Positions 59,447 to 64,000 of a stretch of DNA of 64,000 nt are shown piece by piece. The notes under the pieces are model-generated. The model searched no databases. It saw only the letters and a program-made list of their open reading frames with translations, and was not told the origin of the DNA. How positions within the stretch are numbered: position 1 is the first letter of the stretch; the number at the start of each line of letters is the position of its first letter. The DNA lies in assembly GCA_032719365.1 (NCBI GenBank), contig CM064875.1, positions 15,735,816 to 15,799,815 of the forward strand, written 5' to 3'. The position numbers and the translations under genes were made by a program. Source of the DNA: Prinsepia uniflora (Eukaryota > Streptophyta > Magnoliopsida > Rosales > Rosaceae).

Positions 59447-60663
59447 CGCTCTGAATCACGAATTGCTAAAGTGAAGGACCAATTCAATCAAATAGGTTTT
59501 TCGTTACTCATAAATCTAATTTTCTATTATTTATCGAATCAAACCCTAGAAACATGATTTTTAGGATTATTGATTTTTTTGGTAAATTATTGGTTTGGTA
59601 TTTAGATTGAATCATATGAGTTGTTGATAATTGATATGCTATGATAATTCATTAATTAATTTTTGGGATTGGAAAATTATATGAGATATATGTAAATTTT
59701 GATACATGAAAATTTTAGTATTTTTTATTTGATAATTGATTATTTATGATAATAATTGGTATTTGGAATTTGATGCTTGCGACATGTTTTTGTAAATTAA
59801 TTGGTGAATTGTTCATTAAAAAAAAAATTATTTCCTGCATATATTGTTGAGAATTGATGAATTCAAGGATTGTGAATTACTTTATTTGACTGATTGATTC
59901 ACACCCTAAATTTAATTTCCTCAATTTGATTAACTGGACTTTATGAGTTATTGATGAGTTGATGAATTGGTCAGAGGCAAATGTATTGAATTGCTAATTA
60001 AAGCTTGATAATTATTAATATATAATTATGAACTCGATGTACTTGTTTTGGTATTTTTGAACTCCATGACTTGCAACATATGTTTTGGTTGAATGCTAAT
60101 TCTTGATGCATCCAAGAATTAATTGAGTAGTTGAGTATATGAATCATGGGCTTATATGTTAAATTGATCATGTAAATTAATTATCTGATTAATTGGCTCC
60201 ATGTATTATAAAAGCATTTGCATATTCACGGTTGCACTTTCCGACTGCAATTGGTTCTTTACATTATGCAATTATATGAATAACCAATCCAGAAGATGTA
60301 GTTTTGCAATTTGTTATTAAATGATAAGAATATTACGGCAACACGTTTGTGGGGCTTGCATGATATCAGGAAAAAATAATTATATGAATTCATGCTATAT
60401 AAATTGATACTAATGTTTTATTAATATTTGATGATGAGTAAAACCCCTCATGGCCGAAAAACAGGAGTACCCCTGCAGAAAAAAAGGGGCATAGCAGTTG
60501 CCAATGCAACCACGGCTCCAGTTAAATAACTGGAAAAAAAAAAAACCAAGGGAACATAAATGGCCCAGATGGCCTGAAAAAAAAAAAGGAGAGAGGCCAT
60601 CTAGCCCGAGAGAGGCCCAACATGCCTAAAAAGGAAAAACCCCCGAAAAAAGGGTACTAGCCC

Positions 60664-60712
<49 letters not shown>

Positions 60713-61249
60713 CCATTTACATTTTGTACCAGCCCACGGAGAAAAAACAGGGGCCTGATGAAAAAAAAAACAAATCAGACCTAAACCCAGAAGGCCAATA
60801 CAATTTGGCGGCCCAAAAGGCCTCGACCCAAACAGCCCACCCTTGGCGCTTGGCTTGGTTCATAGGAGCGGCTCGGCTCGGCTCTGACAAAAAAAAAAAC
60901 AGAATTTCCTTATGCACTCTTCGGGCTTTTAAAACATATCTTCATGCATGCCTGAAGCATTGCATTACACCTAAATTAAGAATTAAAAGTAGCATTTGTT
61001 CCTACTATTTATGCATGTTCCATTGTTTAATTGTTTGTATATATTTTAGTTGTTTACATTCATTGTATACCTATTATTTACATGTTATTTAGTAATGTCA
61101 TAGACTACTTGTAAATAAAAGGAACCTGAAGTTTCCTTCATTAATATCCTGAATTATCATACCACGTTATAGAACCTGAAGTTCTCATTAGTTTCTTATA
61201 GATGTGTGTTTCCCAAAGCACTAATCCTATTCATTAATCTTTGTAGAGC
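59447..61249 (+). other. Copia leader, non-coding
   Basis: AT-rich to about 60430. From 60430 to 60720 it is a patchy A-rich/C-rich stretch with repeated GGCCCA and AAAAAAA words, then a long (AT)n. ORFs here (for example 60724-61092) show no domain and are taken as chance. Confidence 0.6.
60667..60709. repeat. (AT)n microsatellite, 43 bp
   Basis: Uninterrupted AT repeat in the copia leader. Confidence 0.95.
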
Positions 61250-61390
61250 ATGACACATCTCAACAAACTGGATATTGTTTTTTTTAATTACTATTTCTGG
61301 ATATTGTTTGGTGATTTATATTTTTTTTTACTTATTTTGTTATCTGCTCGAATATTATTTAATCCATTTATTCATTTTTCATAAATGTGA
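61250..61390 (+). pseudogene. Copia gag, start codon region only (large deletion)
   Basis: ATG at 61250 opens MTHLNKLDI, which resembles the first residues of gag in this copia group. It then runs into T-rich DNA and a stop. Capsid and CCHC zinc-knuckle coding sequence is missing before the protease at 61425. A 13-bp direct repeat CTGGATATTGTTT (61268-61280 and 61297-61309) lies at the break, which suggests a repeat-mediated rearrangement. Confidence 0.65.
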
Positions 61391-61424
61391 TTGTTGATTA
61401 CTTTAGTTATATTGATGGTTAGGC

Positions 61425-61790
61425 ATGTCAAATGGTGAAGTTTGTTGTTTAGCCGACAGTGCTACTACGCACACTATCCTCCGTGATAGGATATTTTTTA
61501 CAAACTTAATATATAACCACACCCCTGTGACAACTATTTCTGGTCAATCAAATTTGATTGAAGGCTCCAGAAGAGCCCAATTTATGTTGTCCAATGATAC
61601 TGTATTTACTATTACTGAAGCCTTATACTCCCCACGTCCCAGCAGAACGTTATTGAGTTTTAAGAATATTCGAGCTAATGGTTATCATGTTGAAACCACA
61701 AAAGAAAATAATGTGGAATATCTTTGCATAACCACCAACTTGTATGACCGGAAACGTACATTAGAGAAATTGAAATGCCTAAGGAGTTGA
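61425..61790 (+). pseudogene. Copia protease region
   Basis: 121 codons with CLADSATTHTIL at residues 8-19; D11-S12-A13 is the aspartic protease active-site triad (D-S/T-G/A). ISGQSNLIEGS and LLSFKNIRANGYHVET follow as in copia Pol. The frame ends at a TGA (61788-61790), and the same frame reopens at once, so this is a single nonsense mutation. The upstream gag fusion is lost. Confidence 0.9.
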
Positions 61791-61796
61791 CTCTAC

Positions 61797-62483
61797 ATGA
61801 CCACTATTAGAACCATTGAGGCAAATCACATGGCTAGTCGGAAGCTACCTAACCCTAACAATTACTTATTATGGCATGACCGATTGGAACACCCAGGTCA
61901 AGGTATGATGCGTTGTATCCTCAATACAACACACGGGCATCCCCTTACAAATAAGGACCTTGTATTTAGTGAAACACTATGCCAAGTTTGCTCAATGGGA
62001 AAATTGAACACTAAACTATCATATGCAAAGATAGATAAAAAATCTGTCCATTTCTTGTCCAGAATACAAGTGGATATTTGTAGACTCATCCAACCACCAT
62101 GTGGACCATTTAAATATTTAATGGTTTTGGTTTGTGCATCGACGAGGTGGTCCCATGTGACCCTATTGTCCACAAGCAATGCTACGTTTGCTAAACTCTT
62201 TGCCCAAATAATTAAATTAAGGGCCCACCATTCAGATTATCCTATAAAGTCCATCAGACTTGATAATGCCAGTGAGTTTACATCAAAATCTTTCGATGAT
62301 TATTGTACGTCCCTTGGGATTGATGTTGAACATCCAGTTGCACATGTTCACACCCAGAATGGTCTCGCAGAAGCATTCATTAAAAGATTACAAATGATTG
62401 CACGGACCTTGGTTATGCGCACCAAGCTCCCAATTTCCGTGTGGGCTATGCAATTTTGCATACAGCTATGTTGTTCTGATTGA
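61797..62483 (+). pseudogene. Copia integrase, N-terminal and catalytic domains
   Basis: 228 codons in the same frame as the protease. The zinc-binding H27-x4-H32-x29-C62-x2-C65 and the catalytic triad D93, D156, E192 (spacings x62 and x35) are all present, so catalytic residues survive. LPISVWAMQF marks the end of the catalytic core, after which the frame is lost by an indel near 62480-62520. It would insert element cDNA into host DNA if it were part of a complete Pol. Confidence 0.92.
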
Positions 62484-62518
62484 GGCTCACTGCCACCCAA
62501 CCCTATTCTGCGTTATAG

Positions 62519-63030
62519 TTGGTAACTGGGTACGAACCTGATGTTTCATACTTATGCATTTTTGGGTGTGCAGTCTACGTGCCAATTGCGCCGCCACAAC
62601 GTACAAAAATGGGACCTCAACGCCGGAGGGGCATATATGTCAGCTATGAATCCCCCTACATTATACGCTATCTGGAGCCCTTGATAGACGATCTCTTTAC
62701 CGCTCGATTTGCGGATTGTCACTTCGATGATACAGTCTTCCCGCCGTTAGAGGGACATAAGAACGTCAATGCTCCTGAAGAACGACGTGAATTGTCGTGG
62801 AATGTCTACACTATGTCTCATCTTGATCCCCGAACCGTACAAAGTGAGAATGAAGTGCGGAGAATTCTAGATCTACAGAGTGTAGCTAATAATATGCCAG
62901 ATGCTTTCTCTGATCTAACTAAAGTGACGAGACCACATATACCTGCTGCAAATATGCCTGCAAGGATAGACGTCCCCCAGGACGCGCCGTCCCAGATGAA
63001 CGGGTCATCCCAGATGGACGAAGTACACCC
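62519..63030 (+). pseudogene. Copia integrase C-terminal region and linker
   Basis: Frame shifted by one relative to the catalytic domain. Contains YLCIFGCAVYVPIAPP and TKMGPQRRRGIYVSYESP, then FTARFADCHFDD, the conserved segment after the copia integrase core. The frame is lost again at about 62985-63030, where the continuation (MAANQSYVPAQKRGRPIGSKD) is in the next frame. Confidence 0.88.
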
Positions 63031-63737
63031 ATGGCGGCTAACCAGTCATATGTCCCTGCCCAGAAGCGAGGTAGACCAATAGGTTCGAAGGATTCTTATC
63101 CCCAGAAGAGGACAAATTTGGCACAATCGAATCTCTTGGATATCACTATATCATCTGATCCATCTCATGAAATAATTCCGGATTATAGGTCTGTCTTAGA
63201 AGAGACGACGTTGGGGGACGCCTCAATGTCCAAACCCACTCCCGAGAATAGAGAGATCTCGGTAAACTATGCATGCTTAAATGAGATATGGAATCGGAAT
63301 GATATTATCATCGATGATATATTTGTATTCGCAGTAGCTACTGAAATAATAACTAGTGATGATATCGAACCTCGCTCCATTGATGAATGCCAACATAGAA
63401 AAGATTGGCCAAAGTGGAAATAAGCAATCCAGGTCGAACTTGATTCCTTGACAAAAAGAAAGGTGTTTGGACATGTAACTCCCACACCTCCCCATGTTAA
63501 ACCTGTAGGCTTTAAATGGGTATTTGTAAGAAAGCGCAATGAGAAAAACGAGATTGTGAGATACAAAGCTCATCTAGTGGCGCAAGGATTTTCTCAACGC
63601 CCTTGAATTGATTACGAGGAGACGTATTCCCCCATAATGGACATTATAACGTTCCGCTACCTTATCAGTTTGGTAGTTTCTGAAAAACTGAGTATGCAGC
63701 TTTTAGATGTGGTCACAGCTTATCTCTATGGGGATCT

Positions 63738-63775
<38 letters not shown>

Positions 63776-64000
63776 GTTCCTGAAGGACTTAAAATATCTT
63801 ATGCAAATGGTTCCAGACCACGGAATACACTCTCCATTTGTTTGAGGCGTTACTTTATGGATTGAAAAAATTCGAACGGATGTCGTATAACAGTCTAAGT
63901 GAATAATTGATCAGACTGGGATATGTGAATAACGAATTATGCCCATGCGTGTTTATTCAGAAAACAAGTTCCAGGTTCGCTATAGTGGCAATTTATGTCA
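63031..64000 (+). pseudogene. Copia linker and reverse transcriptase N-terminal part, truncated by window end
   Basis: 63031-63423 carries the RGRPIGSKD linker and WPKWK. A TAA (63421-63423) replaces the expected Glu codon, and the frame continues into RT: VKPVGFKWVFVRKRNEKNE, LVAQGFSQRP, a further TGA at 63604-63606, then IDYEETYSP and LLDVVTAYLYG. An (AT)16 run follows, then KVPEGL, LLYGLKK (in another frame) and PCVFIQK. The window stops at AIYV, just before the catalytic YVDD. At least three nonsense or frame lesions are present. Confidence 0.9.
63740..63771. repeat. (AT)16 microsatellite inside the RT coding region
   Basis: Expanded from codons for Asp-Ile-Tyr-Met at a place that in intact copies holds only a few alternating A and T bases. 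Confidence 0.9.

Larger units (their letters stand above)
59204..64000 (+). mobile_element. Ty1/copia element, decayed, cut by the window edge
   Basis: Inferred 5' LTR 59204-59431, non-coding leader to 61249, gag start remnant, protease, integrase and the beginning of reverse transcriptase. Domain order PR-INT-RT is diagnostic of copia. Stops, frameshifts, a gag deletion and a microsatellite expansion show it is dead. The rest of RT, RNase H and the 3' LTR lie to the right of the window. Confidence 0.93.

Noticed and set aside
60724..61092. 122-codon ORF in the copia leader
   Set aside because: A-rich and Lys-rich start followed by AT-rich DNA. No similarity to gag; the true gag start is at 61250.

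Overview
The window is plant nuclear DNA, most likely from a dicot. It consists almost entirely of transposable elements stacked inside one another. The only host gene I can support is at the left edge: the first coding exon (83 bp, minus strand) of an AP2/ERF transcription factor of the ERF003/SHINE-like type, with a TATA box about 130 bp upstream of its ATG. The rest of that gene lies outside the window. No other host gene, rRNA, tRNA gene or CRISPR array was found. Nearly all short ORFs are chance frames inside LTRs.

Layout: 1-2580 is host flank with a 16-bp-TIR element (783-1565) that contains tRNA-like A and B boxes. 2581-32586 is a Ty3/gypsy-like element (partial 5' LTR, non-coding interior, a 67-bp minisatellite at 5816-6737) whose 3' LTR was split by about 25 kb of nested insertions. 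32878-41918 and 42807-53503 are two more stacks. 53702-about 55106 is a degraded reverse LTR. About 55200-59100 is a decayed minus-strand LINE interrupted by an AT-rich MITE. 59204-64000 is a decayed Ty1/copia element cut by the window edge just before its reverse-transcriptase YVDD site.

The main subject is one family of non-autonomous LTR elements that I cannot name. Its LTRs are usually about 2.2-3.2 kb, begin TGTAACGACCCG and end GGGTCCTGACA. Two copies still have two LTRs, a PBS complementary to initiator tRNA-Met and a polypurine tract, but no gag or pol. The others are solo LTRs. Base-by-base reading of the ends gives a 5-bp target duplication for nearly every copy: ATGCG, CGCGT/CACGT, ATCAG, TGCAT, GATAT, GTTTT, CTGTA, CAACA, TAAAA, CCTAG and CTGGA. 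These fix the insertion order. The nests are gypsy LTR [G [S1 [FE1 [S2 [S3]]] and FE2]], B1 [B2 [C]] and D1 [D2 [D3 [E]]].

The LTRs share features that a plain LTR description does not explain. They carry arrays of small hairpins whose stems change in compensatory pairs within and between copies. A 28-bp near-palindrome, a GC-rich three-arm hairpin and a terminal hairpin recur. An exon-like 76-78 nt module is bounded by CAG and GTGAGT. Two LTRs carry clusters of TGACGTCA bZIP octamers spaced 11-14 bp apart, one of them mixed with G-boxes. I regard these as the best candidates for undescribed biology here. The functional readings are inference; coordinates and motifs were read directly from the sequence.
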